64,000 nt of DNA. It comes from Mycolicibacter heraklionensis. Lineage in GTDB: Bacteria > Actinomycetota > Actinomycetes > Mycobacteriales > Mycobacteriaceae. Location: NCBI RefSeq assembly GCF_019645815.1, contig NZ_CP080997.1:248001-312000 (forward strand), written 5' to 3'. Made by a program: the position numbers and the translations under genes. Below the pieces are notes generated by a model. That model worked only from the letters and a program-made list of their open reading frames with translations, ran no database searches and was not told the DNA's origin. This document shows positions 43,281 to 54,029 of the stretch, one piece after another (position 1 is the first letter of the stretch; the number at the start of each line of letters is the position of its first letter).

Positions 43281-44501
43281 TCAGCTGACTGGAAGCCAGA
43301 CGTTGACCGCCTTGGCGATCTGGAGATACAGCGGAATCCCGATGGTCACGTTGTAGGAGAACGTCAGGCCCAGCGATGCGGCCAGCGGAACGGTCGGACT
43401 GGCCTCGGGGATCGCCATTCGCTGCACCGCCGGCACGGCGATGTAGGAAGCTGCGCCGCACAGCACCGCGAACAGTACATAGCTGCCGGCCTCGAAATGG
43501 GTGCCGGTCAATTGCGAGTAGGTGTGGATGATGAAAATTCCTGCTATCGCAAAGAGATTGGGGGCCAACAACCCAAAGGCGATCAAACCGCGCCCTGCGG
43601 ACCGCAGGTCCTTGAGCTTGCGCGAGGCCGTCATCCCCATTTCGAGCAGGAAGAGGCACAGCATCCCCTGAAACGCGGTGACGAAGACGTGGTCACCGTC
43701 TTCGATGACCGATGCCCCCTGCAGTCGGCCGACGAAGCCGATGAGGATCCCACCGAACAGCAGGTAGAGCCCCGGGTTGAGCAGCACCTCCCGCAGCAGC
43801 GCTCCACTGGGCGGTGGCGCGGGCGTAGTCACCGTTACTGCGCCCGGCTGGACGTGCTCCTGCCGTTCCAGCGCGAGGTCGATTTCGTCCTGGATGCCCT
43901 GGTCGTGGCGCGTGGTGGATTGTGCCCCGCTGACCTGGACAGCGGCGACGAGTTGCCGGCTGACCTTCTGGTTGTAGCCGGGCTCGTCGGCCATGTTGCC
44001 CTGCGCGTCCATCCCGCGTGCACGCAATCGTCCCACCAGGGCCAGTGCCACGATGCAGCCCGGAATCTCCATGACGGCCAGCATCACGGGCATGTAGGCG
44101 TCGAACGCGATATCCAACGTGGCCAGCACGCCAAGGCAGGTGGCGAAGGTGCCGGCGGAATCCGACCCGTAGTAGCCGGCGACGGTGGCACGGTCGATAC
44201 GCCTCATCTTGGTCATCCGGGTCAGCAACCAGTAGGCGACGAATCCGATGATCAAGTTGGTTGCGAAGCCCAGCACGATGAAGCCCAGGACGCCACCGAT
44301 GCTGGATGCGTCGATGGTTGCGAGTTCCTCGCCGCCATGCCAACCGATGGCCAGCAGCAAATACAACGTCAACCCCTGATACAGCACGTAGGGGAACTCG
44401 AACTTGATCTTCAGCAGTGGGATGAGGAACCCCATGTAGAAGAAAAGCAACAGTGGCTTGAACAAGTTGTGGATGAAGTTGTGCCAGAACTCGTACAGCA
44501 T
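43281..44501 (-). CDS. sbtA: Sodium-dependent bicarbonate transporter SbtA-like permease
   Basis: 406 residues with about ten hydrophobic helices (LFKPLLLFFYMGFLIPLL, IGGVLGFIVLGFATNLIIG, GLIAFGLLAPNLFAIAGIF). The N-terminal NLFKPLLLFFYMGFLIP and the YYGSDSAGTFATCLGVL segment with repeated halves are typical of the SbtA/DUF897 bicarbonate family. A hydrophilic loop (about 190-240) separates the halves. No SbtB (PII-like) partner gene lies beside it. It ends 226 bases before narK B. It may supply bicarbonate for carboxylases; transport of bicarbonate by this protein is inferred. Confidence 0.85.
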   Translation of the reverse strand: MLYEFWHNFIHNLFKPLLLFFYMGFLIPLLKIKFEFPYVLYQGLTLYLLLAIGWHGGEELATIDASSIGGVLGFIVLGFATNLIIGFVAYWLLTRMTKMRRIDRATVAGYYGSDSAGTFATCLGVLATLDIAFDAYMPVMLAVMEIPGCIVALALVGRLRARGMDAQGNMADEPGYNQKVSRQLVAAVQVSGAQSTTRHDQGIQDEIDLALERQEHVQPGAVTVTTPAPPPSGALLREVLLNPGLYLLFGGILIGFVGRLQGASVIEDGDHVFVTAFQGMLCLFLLEMGMTASRKLKDLRSAGRGLIAFGLLAPNLFAIAGIFIIHTYSQLTGTHFEAGSYVLFAVLCGAASYIAVPAVQRMAIPEASPTVPLAASLGLTFSYNVTIGIPLYLQIAKAVNVWLPVS

Positions 44502-44945
44502 GAGGGTGTGTCTTTCCAGAGGGGGGCCGTGCAGGGCCGGGGGAAGCCGTGACGGTCACACCATAAGGCCCGTTTCGCTGGACGTCGCCTTGAAGTCAGC
44601 CCCCCGCGACGATTGGCAGCAGAGTGGCAGGGAGCCACGAAATCCGGCCTTGCGTCCGAGGCGCCCGCACGGGGGGCGCGGGGCCTCGCTGCGGTCAGCG
44701 CGATCGGTATGCCCAGGTCAGGGCCCTGGTCTATTCCCGGTCGGGGGCGAACGGCCCCGATGTGGGCGTCGGCGCGCCGGTTTGGCCGTGAGCTTGACGC
44801 AATATTAAGTTAACAATCAATCCGGCCGACGCTTCAATCACACGGCTGATTCTTATGAACACTCCAGGGATCGCGCGCGGTTTGGGCCGCGAGCCGCTCG
44901 GCTACCGGATATACACCGGGTGTCTACCGGTCGTTAACCGTCCGG
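44502..44945. other. 444-base non-coding spacer upstream of sbtA
   Basis: No convincing gene. It contains the sbtA leader (44502-44520), an AT-rich patch in otherwise GC-rich DNA (ATATTAAGTTAACAATCAAT near 44802-44821) that is a likely promoter region, and a short palindrome ACACC-G-GGTGT near 44911-44921 flanked by TACCGG repeats. Small open frames here lack ribosome sites and recognisable products. Confidence 0.5.
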
Positions 44946-45509
<564 letters not shown>

Positions 45510-46403
45510 CTACCAGGCCGAGCGCGAGGCGGGATGTTGGCGGGGTCGCGACCAGTGCATGCGCACGGTCTGCCCGGGCCGGACCTGGGCCAATGTGTCG
45601 ATGTCCTCGTCGACCACCACGCCCACCACCGGGTAGGCGCCGGTCACCGGATGGTCGGGGCCCAGGATTATCGGAAAGCCGTTCGGCAGGATCTGGATTG
45701 CGCCCCGGACGGCACCCTCTGCCGGCAATTGTCTTTCTGGCCAACGGTATTCCAGCGGCATTCCCACCAAGCGCATGCCGACGCGGTCGCTGCGGTTACT
45801 CACCAGCCAGTTGGTGCGCACCATGATGTCCGGGTCGACGAACCAGTCGTCGCGCGGCCCCGGCGCCACCCGCAACTCGACCACATCGTCGGGGATGGTC
45901 GCCACCGGCGCCTGATCGATCTCGGGGTAGTGGCCGGTCCGTTCGCCGATCTGCAGGACGTCGCCGTCGCGCAACGGGGCGGGGCCGATCTCGCCCATCA
46001 CGTCGTAACTGCGGGAGCCCAGCACCGGGGTGACATCGATGCCGCCCCGCACCGCCAGGTAGCTGCGCAGACCTGAGCGCGGCGTGCCCAGCGAAACCAC
46101 CTGACCGTTGCGGACCCGCTGAATGCTGTTGGTGCCGAAAGTGACTCCGTCGACGTCGGGGCCGGCGTCGGCGCCGGTGACCGCGATGTCGACGTCGCCG
46201 CCGCAAACCCGCGCCGAAAATCCACCGAATGCCACTTCGATGGTGGCTCGGTCGTCGGGATTGGCCAGCAAGCGGTTGGCCAGCTTGTGCGAGCGACGGT
46301 CGGCGGCACCGGATCGGCTGACGCCCAGGTGTCCTAACCCGGCCCGGCCCAGATCCTCGACCAGGGCCAGCGGGCCGGTGTGCAGAATCTCCAACGTAGT
46401 CAT
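45510..46403 (-). CDS. pxpC: 5-oxoprolinase subunit C-like (PxpC/biotin-dependent carboxyltransferase family)
   Basis: 297 residues from ATG 46403 with GGAGG upstream. KipA/PxpC fold: [20 protein letters not shown] at the N-terminus and [19 protein letters not shown] towards the end. With PxpB and PxpA it hydrolyses 5-oxoproline to glutamate using ATP. It follows pxpB by 14 bases and precedes aac. Corresponds to Rv0263c. PxpA is not encoded in this window. Confidence 0.9.
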   Translation of the reverse strand: MTTLEILHTGPLALVEDLGRAGLGHLGVSRSGAADRRSHKLANRLLANPDDRATIEVAFGGFSARVCGGDVDIAVTGADAGPDVDGVTFGTNSIQRVRNGQVVSLGTPRSGLRSYLAVRGGIDVTPVLGSRSYDVMGEIGPAPLRDGDVLQIGERTGHYPEIDQAPVATIPDDVVELRVAPGPRDDWFVDPDIMVRTNWLVSNRSDRVGMRLVGMPLEYRWPERQLPAEGAVRGAIQILPNGFPIILGPDHPVTGAYPVVGVVVDEDIDTLAQVRPGQTVRMHWSRPRQHPASRSAW

Positions 46404-46417
46404 CGTCGTCCTCCGCT

Positions 46418-47077
46418 TCACGCTGCCCGGAATTGCACCGACCGGCCCGGCGTCAACAGCGCCGGGTCGGGACGGTCCAGGTCCCACAACACGGCGTCGG
46501 TGTGGCCGATCACCTGCCAGCCGCCCGGCCACTGACGCGGGTAGATGCCGCTGAACCGGCCGGCCAGCGCCACCGAGCCGGCCGGAACCGCGGCACGCAA
46601 CTCGGCGCGACGGGGCACCTGCAGCCGGGGGTCGCCGCCGAGTAGGTAGGCGAAACCCGGTGTGGACCCACCGAATCCCACCAACCAGGGCCTCGCGGTG
46701 TGGGCGTTGATGACCTGGGCGACGCTCAGGCCGGTCCGTTCCGCCACCTCGGTCAGATCCGGCCCGTCGTAGACGACGTCGATCACCACGTCCGCGGGGC
46801 CGTCCGGCGCGCTGGTCTGGACCGCGTCGTTGTCGACGTCCAGGCTCGCCAGGCGGCGCCGGATACCCGCCTGGTACCTGGGTGCGGCCACTTTCACCAG
46901 CACCGTGTGCGACGCCGGGACGATGTCGACAACACCGGGCAGCGCGGCGGAATGCAGTGCCGCGGTCCATGCCAGCACGTCGGTGGTGGAGTCGAACTCG
47001 AGCAGCAGCGCGCTGTCGCCGTAGTCGTGGATGCTGTCGGTCTTGGTGAGATCAGTGAAATCCAATGCCACGCTCAT
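46418..47077 (-). CDS. pxpB: 5-oxoprolinase subunit B-like (PxpB/KipI family)
   Basis: 219 residues from ATG 47077. KipI-type domain with [13 protein letters not shown] at the start and [20 protein letters not shown], the conserved loop at which PxpB meets PxpC. Equivalent of Rv0264c. It pairs with pxpC in the next 14 bases. It is separated from the upstream lipoprotein gene by 97 bases. Confidence 0.9.
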   Translation of the reverse strand: MSVALDFTDLTKTDSIHDYGDSALLLEFDSTTDVLAWTAALHSAALPGVVDIVPASHTVLVKVAAPRYQAGIRRRLASLDVDNDAVQTSAPDGPADVVIDVVYDGPDLTEVAERTGLSVAQVINAHTARPWLVGFGGSTPGFAYLLGGDPRLQVPRRAELRAAVPAGSVALAGRFSGIYPRQWPGGWQVIGHTDAVLWDLDRPDPALLTPGRSVQFRAA

Positions 47078-47174
47078 GCCACGACCGTAGCCCGGAATGC
47101 CGCCAAATAGTGATGCAGGACACAATTCTGCGGGGTATGCCAGAGGGGTCTTACTGAACGTGCAGAGTTGGCCC

Positions 47175-48122
47175 CTAGCCGGTGATCTTGGCGATCAGGG
47201 CCGGGAGTTGCCCGGCCACCAGCGGGTAGCTCAGCGGGGAGGCGAAGGCGATCGCGCCGGCCTGATCCTTGGTGGTGAAGACGCTGCGCGACTCGCACGC
47301 GGCGATGTCCGGCTCGGCCAACAGCGCTGTGCGCTCGTCGTCGCTCTCGGTGGTCCAGATCAGCACGTCCGCGGCGCCGAGCGTGGATCCGATCCGGTCA
47401 TGCTCGATCACCGTCGGGGCATCGGCGACGGTCAGCCCCATCTGGGTGAGAAACGCGGTTCGCCAACCGGTGGCGGCGCTGACATTTCCCCGGTCCAGTC
47501 GACCGGCCAGCAGCAGCACCTTCTTGCCTTTGAAGCCGGGGCGCGCAGCGGCGACGTCGGTGAACGCGGTGTCGACCCCGTCGATCAGCGACTGCATCTG
47601 CTGACCGCGATGCACCGCTGTGCCGATGGCGGCGGCCTGAACCTTCCAGGGTTCGAAGAATGCGTCACCACCCGACTGCGGCACCGTTGGCGCGATCGCC
47701 GACAGCTTCTGATAGGTGTCGGCGTCCACTCCGGCGTTCGTCGCGATGATCAGATCCGGCTTGAGGTCGGCGATCTGGTTGACCGCAATCCCGTTGTCCA
47801 AGTTCAGTACCACCGGTTTGGCGTCCCCGAGCTGTCGCTGCGCCCAGGGCCACACCGCAAACGGCTGGTCGCCGAACCAGTTCGTCACCGCGATCGGAAC
47901 GACGCCGAGCGCCAGCAGGTCGTCCTGTCCGGTGTAGCCGGCACAGACCACCCGGCTGGGCGGCTCGGCGACGGTGGTCTCACCGAAGATGTGGGTGACG
48001 GTGACCGGTCCGGGTGTGCCGTCGTCGCCGTGTTCTTCCGACGAGCAGGACGCCAGAAGCGCGGCAGCACCGGCCGCGCCACAGAGGCCGAAGAAACCGC
48101 GCCGGCTCCACTGGTCCCGCAT
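47175..48122 (-). CDS. Iron-siderophore-type substrate-binding lipoprotein
   Basis: 315 residues. The N-terminus combines a twin-arginine-like SRRGFFG with a lipobox LLASC, so it is an exported lipoprotein. The body is a periplasmic-binding (class III/FecB-like) fold: [38 protein letters not shown] and [12 protein letters not shown]. Related to Rv0265c. Such proteins bind ferric siderophores, haem or cobalamin and feed an ABC importer, which is not encoded nearby. It lies between oplA and pxpB; the link to 5-oxoproline is unclear. Confidence 0.88.
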   Translation of the reverse strand: MRDQWSRRGFFGLCGAAGAAALLASCSSEEHGDDGTPGPVTVTHIFGETTVAEPPSRVVCAGYTGQDDLLALGVVPIAVTNWFGDQPFAVWPWAQRQLGDAKPVVLNLDNGIAVNQIADLKPDLIIATNAGVDADTYQKLSAIAPTVPQSGGDAFFEPWKVQAAAIGTAVHRGQQMQSLIDGVDTAFTDVAAARPGFKGKKVLLLAGRLDRGNVSAATGWRTAFLTQMGLTVADAPTVIEHDRIGSTLGAADVLIWTTESDDERTALLAEPDIAACESRSVFTTKDQAGAIAFASPLSYPLVAGQLPALIAKITG

Positions 48123-48142
48123 GGCGTGAGATTAGCCCGCGA

Positions 48143-51100
48143 TCAGTGGGGCTTGCCATACCCGCCGCCGCCCGGAGTCTCGATCACCAGCACGTCGCCG
48201 GGGCCGACGTCGGTGGAATCGCAGCCGGCCAACTCGGTCGCGGAGCCGTCCGCGCGTTCCACCCGGTTACGTCCCAGCGCCCCGGTTTGCCCGCCGGCCA
48301 TGCCGTAGGGCGCTACGCGCCGGTGTCCCGTCAGCACACTGACGGTCATCGGCTCACGGAACTCCATCCTGCGCACCCCACCGTCGCCGCCGTGCCAGCG
48401 TCCGGACCCGCCGCTGCCATGCCGGATCGCGTACTCGCGCAATAACACCGGGAAACGCATCTCCAGCACCTCGGGGTCGGTGAGCCGCGAGTTGGTCATG
48501 TGGGTCTGCACCACCGATGCGCCGTCGAAACCTTCGCCGGCGCCCGACCCCGACCCGAGCGTCTCGTAGTACTGATGGCCGGCATTGCCGAACGTGACAT
48601 TGTTCATGGTCCCGGATCCTTCGGCCTGCACCCGCAGTGCAGCCAGCAGCGCGCCGGTGATGGCCTGCGAGGTCTCGACGTTTCCGGCGACCACCGCGGC
48701 CGGGTAGGCCGGCGACAACAGGGTGCCGTCCGGGATGGTGATCTGCAGCGGGCGCAGGCACCCGTCGTTGATCGGGATGTCGTCGGCCACCAGAGTGCGG
48801 AACACGTAGAGCACCGCGGCGGTGGCCACCGAGGACGGCGCGTTGAAGTTTGTCGCCAACTGCGGCGATGTCCCGCCGAAGTCGATGGTCGCGCCGCGGG
48901 ACGCGCGGTCGACGGTGACCCGCACCGCGATCGTCGCGCCGGAGTCCATCTGATAGCGGTACTCGCCGTCGTCGAGGGAATCGATGACCCGGCGGACCGC
49001 CTCCTCGGCGTTGTCCTGGACGTGGCGCATGTAGGCCTGCACCACGTCCAGACCGAAATGGGAGATCATGGACCGGATCTCGTCGATGCCCTTCTGGTTG
49101 GCGGCGACTTGCGCCCGCAGATCGGCGAGGTTGGTGTCCGGGCTGCGCGAGGCGAATGTCGCGCCGGTGAGAAGGTCGCGGGTCTGCCGTTCGCGGAACC
49201 GGCCGGCGTCGACCAGCAGCCAGTTGTCGAACAGCACGCCCTCCTCGACGACGGATCGGCTGTCAGCGGGCATGGAACCCGGTGTGGTCCCGCCGATTTC
49301 GGCATGGTGACCGCGTGAGGCCACAAAGAACAGCACGGGGTCGCCCGCGCTCGCGGAGTCGGCGTACACCGGCGTGACGACGGTGATGTCGGGCAGGTGG
49401 GTGCCGCCGTGGTACGGGTCGTTGACCGCATAGACCTGGCCGGGCCGCATCGTCGAAGCCCGGCGGGCGATCACTTCCTTGACCGTCGCGCCCATCGATC
49501 CCAGGTGCACCGGGATATGGGGTGCATTGGCCACCAGATTGCCGTCGGCGTCGAACACCGCGCAGGAGAAGTCCAGCCGCTCACGGATGTTCACCGACTG
49601 GGCGGTGGCCTCCAGCCGGGTTCCCATCTGCTCGGCAATGGCCATGAACAGGTTGTTGAAGATCTCCAGAAGAACCGGATCGGCCGCAGTCCCGGCAGCA
49701 GCCGGCGCAGCCGTGGCCAGCCGCCGCAGCACCAGTTGACCGTCGGCGGTCAGCTGGGCCTGCCAACCGTCGTCGACGACGGTGGTGGCGTTGTCCTCGG
49801 CGATGACGGCCGGTCCGGTCACCACGTCGGTGATCGACTCGCGCCGGTGCAGCGGCGCGTCATGCCAGGCGCCACCGGCGTAGAGGCGGACGACTTCGCT
49901 GGTCTGACCGGAAGGGCCGGTATCGCTTCGCTGGAACAGCTCGGGTTGCTCGGTGAGGCCGGTCGCCTCGACCGAGACCGCTTCGGCGATCAGCGGACGC
50001 TCCATCAGGAAGGAATACATGCCGCGGTGCGTGTCTTCGAACGCTGACGTCATCGCGGCCACGCTGCCGAGTTCGACCGGAATCGAGGTGTCGGTGCCCT
50101 GGTAACGGAGGTGAACTCGGTGGGTCACCTGGGTTCGGTCGGGGGGAATGTGTTGGGCGACAAGCTCGGCGCGGGCCTGATGCTCCAAGCTGTTCGCGAC
50201 CTCGCGCAGGTCGGCGAGGGTTGCCGCGCCCAAACGGGTTTCGATCGCGCGCTCGCGGATCACGGTGGTGTCGGCCAACCCGATGCCGAGTGCGGAGAGC
50301 ACGCCCGCCATGGGCGGTACCAACACGGTGCGGATGCCCAGCTCGTCGGCGACCGCGCACGCGTGCTGTCCGCCGGCGCCGCCGAAGGTGGTCAGGGCGT
50401 AGCGGGTGATGTCGTAGCCCTTGGCCACTGAGATCTTCTTGACCGCGTTGGCCATGTTCGCCACGGCGATGCGCAGGAACCCTTCGGCAACCTGCTCGGG
50501 GCTGCGGTCATCACCGGTGGCGATGAGGATCTCATCGGCCAGGTCGGCGAAGGACTGCTTGACCGTCGCGGCATCCAGCGGCTGGTCGCCGGCCGGCCCG
50601 AACACCGCCGGAAAATGGGCCGGCTGGATGCGTCCGAGCATGACGTTGGCGTCGGTGACGGTCAAGGGTCCGCTGCGCCGGTAGCAGGCCGGTCCCGGGT
50701 CGGCTCCTGCGGACTCCGGCCCCACCCGATACCTGCTGCCGTCGAAGTGCAGGATCGAGCCGCCGCCGGCCGCGACGGTATGAATGTGCAGCATCGGTGC
50801 GCGCAGCCGCACGCCGGCGACCTCGGTGGTGAACACCCGCTCGTACCCGCCGGATCCAGCGCTGTAATGCGAGACGTCGGTGGAGGTTCCACCCATGTCG
50901 AAACCGATCACCGAGTCGAAGCCCGCCAACGCCGACATCCGAACCATCCCGACGATTCCACCGGCCGGACCGGACAGGATCGCGTCCTTGCCGCGGAAAT
51001 GATCTGCCGCCGCCAGCCCGCCATTGGACTGCATGAACATCAGCCGCACGCCGGTGAGCTGGTCGGCCACTTGGGCCACATACCGGCGCAATACCGGCGA

Positions 51101-51745
51101 CAGATAGGCGTCGACCACGGCGGTGTCGCCACGCGGGATCAGCTTCGGCAGCGGACTGACCTCACCTGACAACGAGATCTGGGTGAAGCCGATCTCGCGG
51201 GCCAGCTCGCCGATCAGCCTTTCATGCAACGGATTTCGGTAGCTGTGCAGACATACCACCGCGCACGCGCCGATGCCGTCGGCGTGGGCGGCACGCAGCT
51301 GTTCGGCCAAGGCCTCCAGATCCGGCGCGCGCAGCACAGTCCCATCGGCGGCGACGCGTTCATCGACCTCGATGGTGCGTTCGTAGAGTTGCTCAGGCAG
51401 CACGATATGCCGGTCGAAGATGCGCGGCCGATTCTGATAGGCGATGCGCAGCGCGTCTCGGAAACCCCGCGTGATGACCAGCAGGGTGCGTTCACCGGCG
51501 CGCTCCAGCAGCGCGTTGGTGGCCACCGTCGTGCCCATCCGCACCGCATCGATCAGCCCAGCTGGAATCGGCGCGTCGCCCTCGATCTGCAGCAGGGCGC
51601 GGATTCCGGCCACGGCCGCATCGCGGTACTGCTCCGGGTTCTCCGAGAGGAGCTTGTGAGTGAGCAGGCGCCCGTCGGGGTGGCGCGCCACGATGTCGGT
51701 GAACGTGCCGCCGCGGTCGATCCAGAACTGCCAGGTAGCCGACAC
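48143..51745 (-). CDS. oplA: ATP-dependent 5-oxoprolinase (hydantoinase A/B fusion)
   Basis: 1200 residues from GTG 51745. The N-terminal hydantoinase A domain ([53 protein letters not shown]) is an actin-like ATPase half. The C-terminal hydantoinase B domain starts near residue 690 and includes [17 protein letters not shown] and [17 protein letters not shown], ending with the glycine-rich [14 protein letters not shown]. Converts 5-oxo-L-proline to glutamate with ATP, returning glutathione or peptide breakdown products to central metabolism. Equivalent to Rv0266c. Three bases follow the regulator's stop, so they share a transcript. Confidence 0.94.
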   Translation of the reverse strand: MSATWQFWIDRGGTFTDIVARHPDGRLLTHKLLSENPEQYRDAAVAGIRALLQIEGDAPIPAGLIDAVRMGTTVATNALLERAGERTLLVITRGFRDALRIAYQNRPRIFDRHIVLPEQLYERTIEVDERVAADGTVLRAPDLEALAEQLRAAHADGIGACAVVCLHSYRNPLHERLIGELAREIGFTQISLSGEVSPLPKLIPRGDTAVVDAYLSPVLRRYVAQVADQLTGVRLMFMQSNGGLAAADHFRGKDAILSGPAGGIVGMVRMSALAGFDSVIGFDMGGTSTDVSHYSAGSGGYERVFTTEVAGVRLRAPMLHIHTVAAGGGSILHFDGSRYRVGPESAGADPGPACYRRSGPLTVTDANVMLGRIQPAHFPAVFGPAGDQPLDAATVKQSFADLADEILIATGDDRSPEQVAEGFLRIAVANMANAVKKISVAKGYDITRYALTTFGGAGGQHACAVADELGIRTVLVPPMAGVLSALGIGLADTTVIRERAIETRLGAATLADLREVANSLEHQARAELVAQHIPPDRTQVTHRVHLRYQGTDTSIPVELGSVAAMTSAFEDTHRGMYSFLMERPLIAEAVSVEATGLTEQPELFQRSDTGPSGQTSEVVRLYAGGAWHDAPLHRRESITDVVTGPAVIAEDNATTVVDDGWQAQLTADGQLVLRRLATAAPAAAGTAADPVLLEIFNNLFMAIAEQMGTRLEATAQSVNIRERLDFSCAVFDADGNLVANAPHIPVHLGSMGATVKEVIARRASTMRPGQVYAVNDPYHGGTHLPDITVVTPVYADSASAGDPVLFFVASRGHHAEIGGTTPGSMPADSRSVVEEGVLFDNWLLVDAGRFRERQTRDLLTGATFASRSPDTNLADLRAQVAANQKGIDEIRSMISHFGLDVVQAYMRHVQDNAEEAVRRVIDSLDDGEYRYQMDSGATIAVRVTVDRASRGATIDFGGTSPQLATNFNAPSSVATAAVLYVFRTLVADDIPINDGCLRPLQITIPDGTLLSPAYPAAVVAGNVETSQAITGALLAALRVQAEGSGTMNNVTFGNAGHQYYETLGSGSGAGEGFDGASVVQTHMTNSRLTDPEVLEMRFPVLLREYAIRHGSGGSGRWHGGDGGVRRMEFREPMTVSVLTGHRRVAPYGMAGGQTGALGRNRVERADGSATELAGCDSTDVGPGDVLVIETPGGGGYGKPH

Positions 51746-51748
51746 GGG

Positions 51749-52660
51749 TCACATTCTGCCGTCGGGTGCCGGTGGCGGTGAACCCAGTCCGGGACCGCGG
51801 GGCTTGCTGAGTAGCGAGACCGCGAAATCGGCGTAGGTGCGTGCGGTTTCCTCGGGCGTGGCGGGGCCGTCGGCGTTGAACCACTGCGGCAGCGAGGTGC
51901 ACATCGTGGTGATGGCGCGTCCCGCGATCCGGCGGTCCAGCACATCGGCGACGTCGACATCGCGTTCCCGCGCGGCGCGGTCGATGCCGGCGTCGAGGGT
52001 GTGCTGCAGTTGATTTCGCGAGTCGGCGATACGTTGCCGGTTCGTCGCGGTAAGGCTGCGCATCTCGCTGGCACCGATGAAGGCCAGCTTCTGGCGGTGC
52101 GTGTGGAACAGGGCCAAGGCTTCGACGACCAGCCGCACCTCGTGCAGGCCGGTCGCCGCTTCGGCACGGGCCGCGTTGACCCGCCAGTGCAGTTCGGTCA
52201 TGGTCAGGTCCAGTATCGCGACCAACAGCGTCTGCTTATCCGGGTAGTGGTGGTAGATCCCGGGCACGCTCATGCCTGCGCGCGCCGAGATATCTCGCAT
52301 GGTGCTGCCGTGGTAGCCGGTTTCGACGAAGGCGTCGATGGCTGCCGCCAAGACGCTGTCTAGGGCCAGGGGTGGAAACCGTCGCCAGTCGCGGTGACCG
52401 GAGTCGGCAACGTCGGCCGGCGCGTCCTCCGGGATGGGTGCCGGTGGACTGACGGTGCCCGCCAAGATCTGGGCCGGCGTGACGCCCAGCGCCGCGGCAC
52501 ACTCGTGGAGACGTGACACCGAGATCCCGGTCTTGCCGTTTTCGATCGCGCTCACGGTGGCCGGGCTTACCCGCAGGGATCGCGCAAGCTCTCGGACTGT
52601 CAGCCCCCGGGCCCGACGGGCGGCGCGGATAGCGGTGCCGCACTGCGGTGAATCCGTCAC
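51749..52660 (-). CDS. Fused XRE-TetR transcriptional regulator
   Basis: About 303 residues. GTG 52660 is preferred since GGAGG lies five bases before; GTG at 52666 or 52672 would extend it. Two DNA-binding modules are present: an XRE/Cro helix-turn-helix at about residues 8-60 (LARSLRVSPATVSAIENGKT) and a TetR helix-turn-helix at about 95-140 (ISARAGMSVPGIYHHYPDK), followed by a TetR ligand domain with alternating helices. The first gene of the regulator-oplA unit, divergent from the acyl-CoA dehydrogenase gene cluster at 52818. The inverted repeat at 52675-52695 abuts its start and is its probable operator. Confidence 0.85.
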   Translation of the reverse strand: MTDSPQCGTAIRAARRARGLTVRELARSLRVSPATVSAIENGKTGISVSRLHECAAALGVTPAQILAGTVSPPAPIPEDAPADVADSGHRDWRRFPPLALDSVLAAAIDAFVETGYHGSTMRDISARAGMSVPGIYHHYPDKQTLLVAILDLTMTELHWRVNAARAEAATGLHEVRLVVEALALFHTHRQKLAFIGASEMRSLTATNRQRIADSRNQLQHTLDAGIDRAARERDVDVADVLDRRIAGRAITTMCTSLPQWFNADGPATPEETARTYADFAVSLLSKPRGPGLGSPPPAPDGRM

Positions 52661-52674
52661 GGTCACCTCCACTT

Positions 52675-52695
52675 TTGTTCAGTAATCCTGAACAA
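52675..52695. promoter_or_regulatory. Perfect inverted repeat between regulator and fadE-like gene
   Basis: TTGTTCAG-TAATC-CTGAACAA, perfect eight-base arms with a five-base centre. It lies 15 bases before the preferred start of the XRE-TetR gene and 122 bases before the acyl-CoA dehydrogenase start, in a 157-base divergent spacer, so one bound regulator could control both directions. Confidence 0.75.
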
Positions 52696-52817
52696 TACCG
52701 GAGGGAAAGTCGGCGGTACACCGTCGATTTTGACGGCAAATGGTCTGTTGTGTCACAGTCCGTAGTGTTCGGGCCGAGTGATCGGTCGGTCAATGCCGAG
52801 TGTGGTGATGGGGTGAC

Positions 52818-54029
52818 ATGGCGATCGAGTTGAGCTACTCGCCGGAAGTGTCGGCGCTCGTCGACAAGACGCGAGCTTTCATCGATGACGTGGTTCTGCC
52901 GGTGGAGGACCGCTTCGGTGGGGACATCGCCGCCGCGGGCGGGGACGCTGCGGTGAAGGAACTGCAGGCGGCGGCGCGAGAGGCAGGCGTGTTCGCGCCG
53001 CACGCGCCCGTCGAATACGGCGGACTGGGCTTGAACATGTCCGACCGGGCGCCGGTGTTCGAGGCCGCCGGCTATTCACTGTTCGGACCGGCCGCGGTGA
53101 ACATCGCCGCCCCCGATGAGGGCAACGTGCATCTGCTGGCGGAGGTGGCCAGCCCCGAGCAGAAGGCTCGCTACCTCGCGCCGCTGGCAGCCGGCGACGT
53201 GCGATCCGCGTTCGCGATGACCGAGCCCGGGCCGGGTGCGGGCTCGGATCCGTCCGCGCTGACGACCAAGGCCGAACGCCGGTCGGGGGATTGGTACATC
53301 TCCGGCCACAAGTGGTACATCACCGGTGCCGACGGCGCCGGATTCTTCATCGTCATGGCCCGCACCTCCGGGGAAGCAGGTCAGCGCGGCGGCGCCACCA
53401 TGTTCCTGGTCCCCGCCGACACCGCGGGTCTGACCGTCGGCCGACACATCTCGACCCTGGACCGGTCCATGGTGGGCGGCCACTGTGAGGTGTTCTTCGA
53501 CGAGGTTCGGGTTCCCGACGAAGCGGTGCTCGGCGAGGTGGACCGCGGCTTCGAATACGCCCAGGTGCGTCTCGGGCCCGCGCGCATGACGCACGTCATG
53601 CGCTGGCTCGGCGCCGCGCGTCGTGGACACGACACCGCGCTGTCGCACGTCGTGCAGCGCCAGGCATTCGGATCGGCGCTGGCCGATCTGGGCATGATCC
53701 AAAATATGGTGGCCGACAACGAAATCGACATCGCGGCTACCCGGGCGCTGCTGGTGCGCGCATGCTGGGAACTGGATCAGGGCGGCAATGCCGGCGACGC
53801 GACGTCGATCGCCAAGACCTTCGCCGCCGAGGCGATCTTCCGGATCGTCGACCGCAGCGTGCAGATGTGCGGTGCGCTGGGCGTCACCGAAGACCTGCCC
53901 CCGGCGCGGCTCTCCCGCGAGGTGCGTCCGTTCCGGGTTTACGACGGGCCCTCGGAGGTGCACCGCTGGGCCATCGCCAAGCGGCGAGTCGGGGCGGCGC
54001 GGCGAGCGCTCAAGGACGCCGCGCAGTGA
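52818..54029 (+). CDS. Acyl-CoA dehydrogenase
   Basis: 403 residues. FAD-binding residues in FAMTEPGPGAGSDPSALTTK, GDWYISGHKWYITGADGAGF, and the C-terminal QMCGALGVTEDLPPARLSRE with catalytic-base region before YDGPSEVHRWAIAKR. Similar to ACAD10/11-like and FadE proteins acting on hydroxylated or branched acyl-CoAs. The stop overlaps the next gene start by four bases (GTGA). First gene of a forward cluster through 60424, probably controlled by the divergent XRE-TetR. Confidence 0.92.
   Translation: MAIELSYSPEVSALVDKTRAFIDDVVLPVEDRFGGDIAAAGGDAAVKELQAAAREAGVFAPHAPVEYGGLGLNMSDRAPVFEAAGYSLFGPAAVNIAAPDEGNVHLLAEVASPEQKARYLAPLAAGDVRSAFAMTEPGPGAGSDPSALTTKAERRSGDWYISGHKWYITGADGAGFFIVMARTSGEAGQRGGATMFLVPADTAGLTVGRHISTLDRSMVGGHCEVFFDEVRVPDEAVLGEVDRGFEYAQVRLGPARMTHVMRWLGAARRGHDTALSHVVQRQAFGSALADLGMIQNMVADNEIDIAATRALLVRACWELDQGGNAGDATSIAKTFAAEAIFRIVDRSVQMCGALGVTEDLPPARLSREVRPFRVYDGPSEVHRWAIAKRRVGAARRALKDAAQ

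Noticed and set aside
44613..44813. 66-codon plus-strand frame in the spacer upstream of sbtA
   Set aside because: No ribosome site, low-complexity product, no neighbour logic; treated as non-coding.
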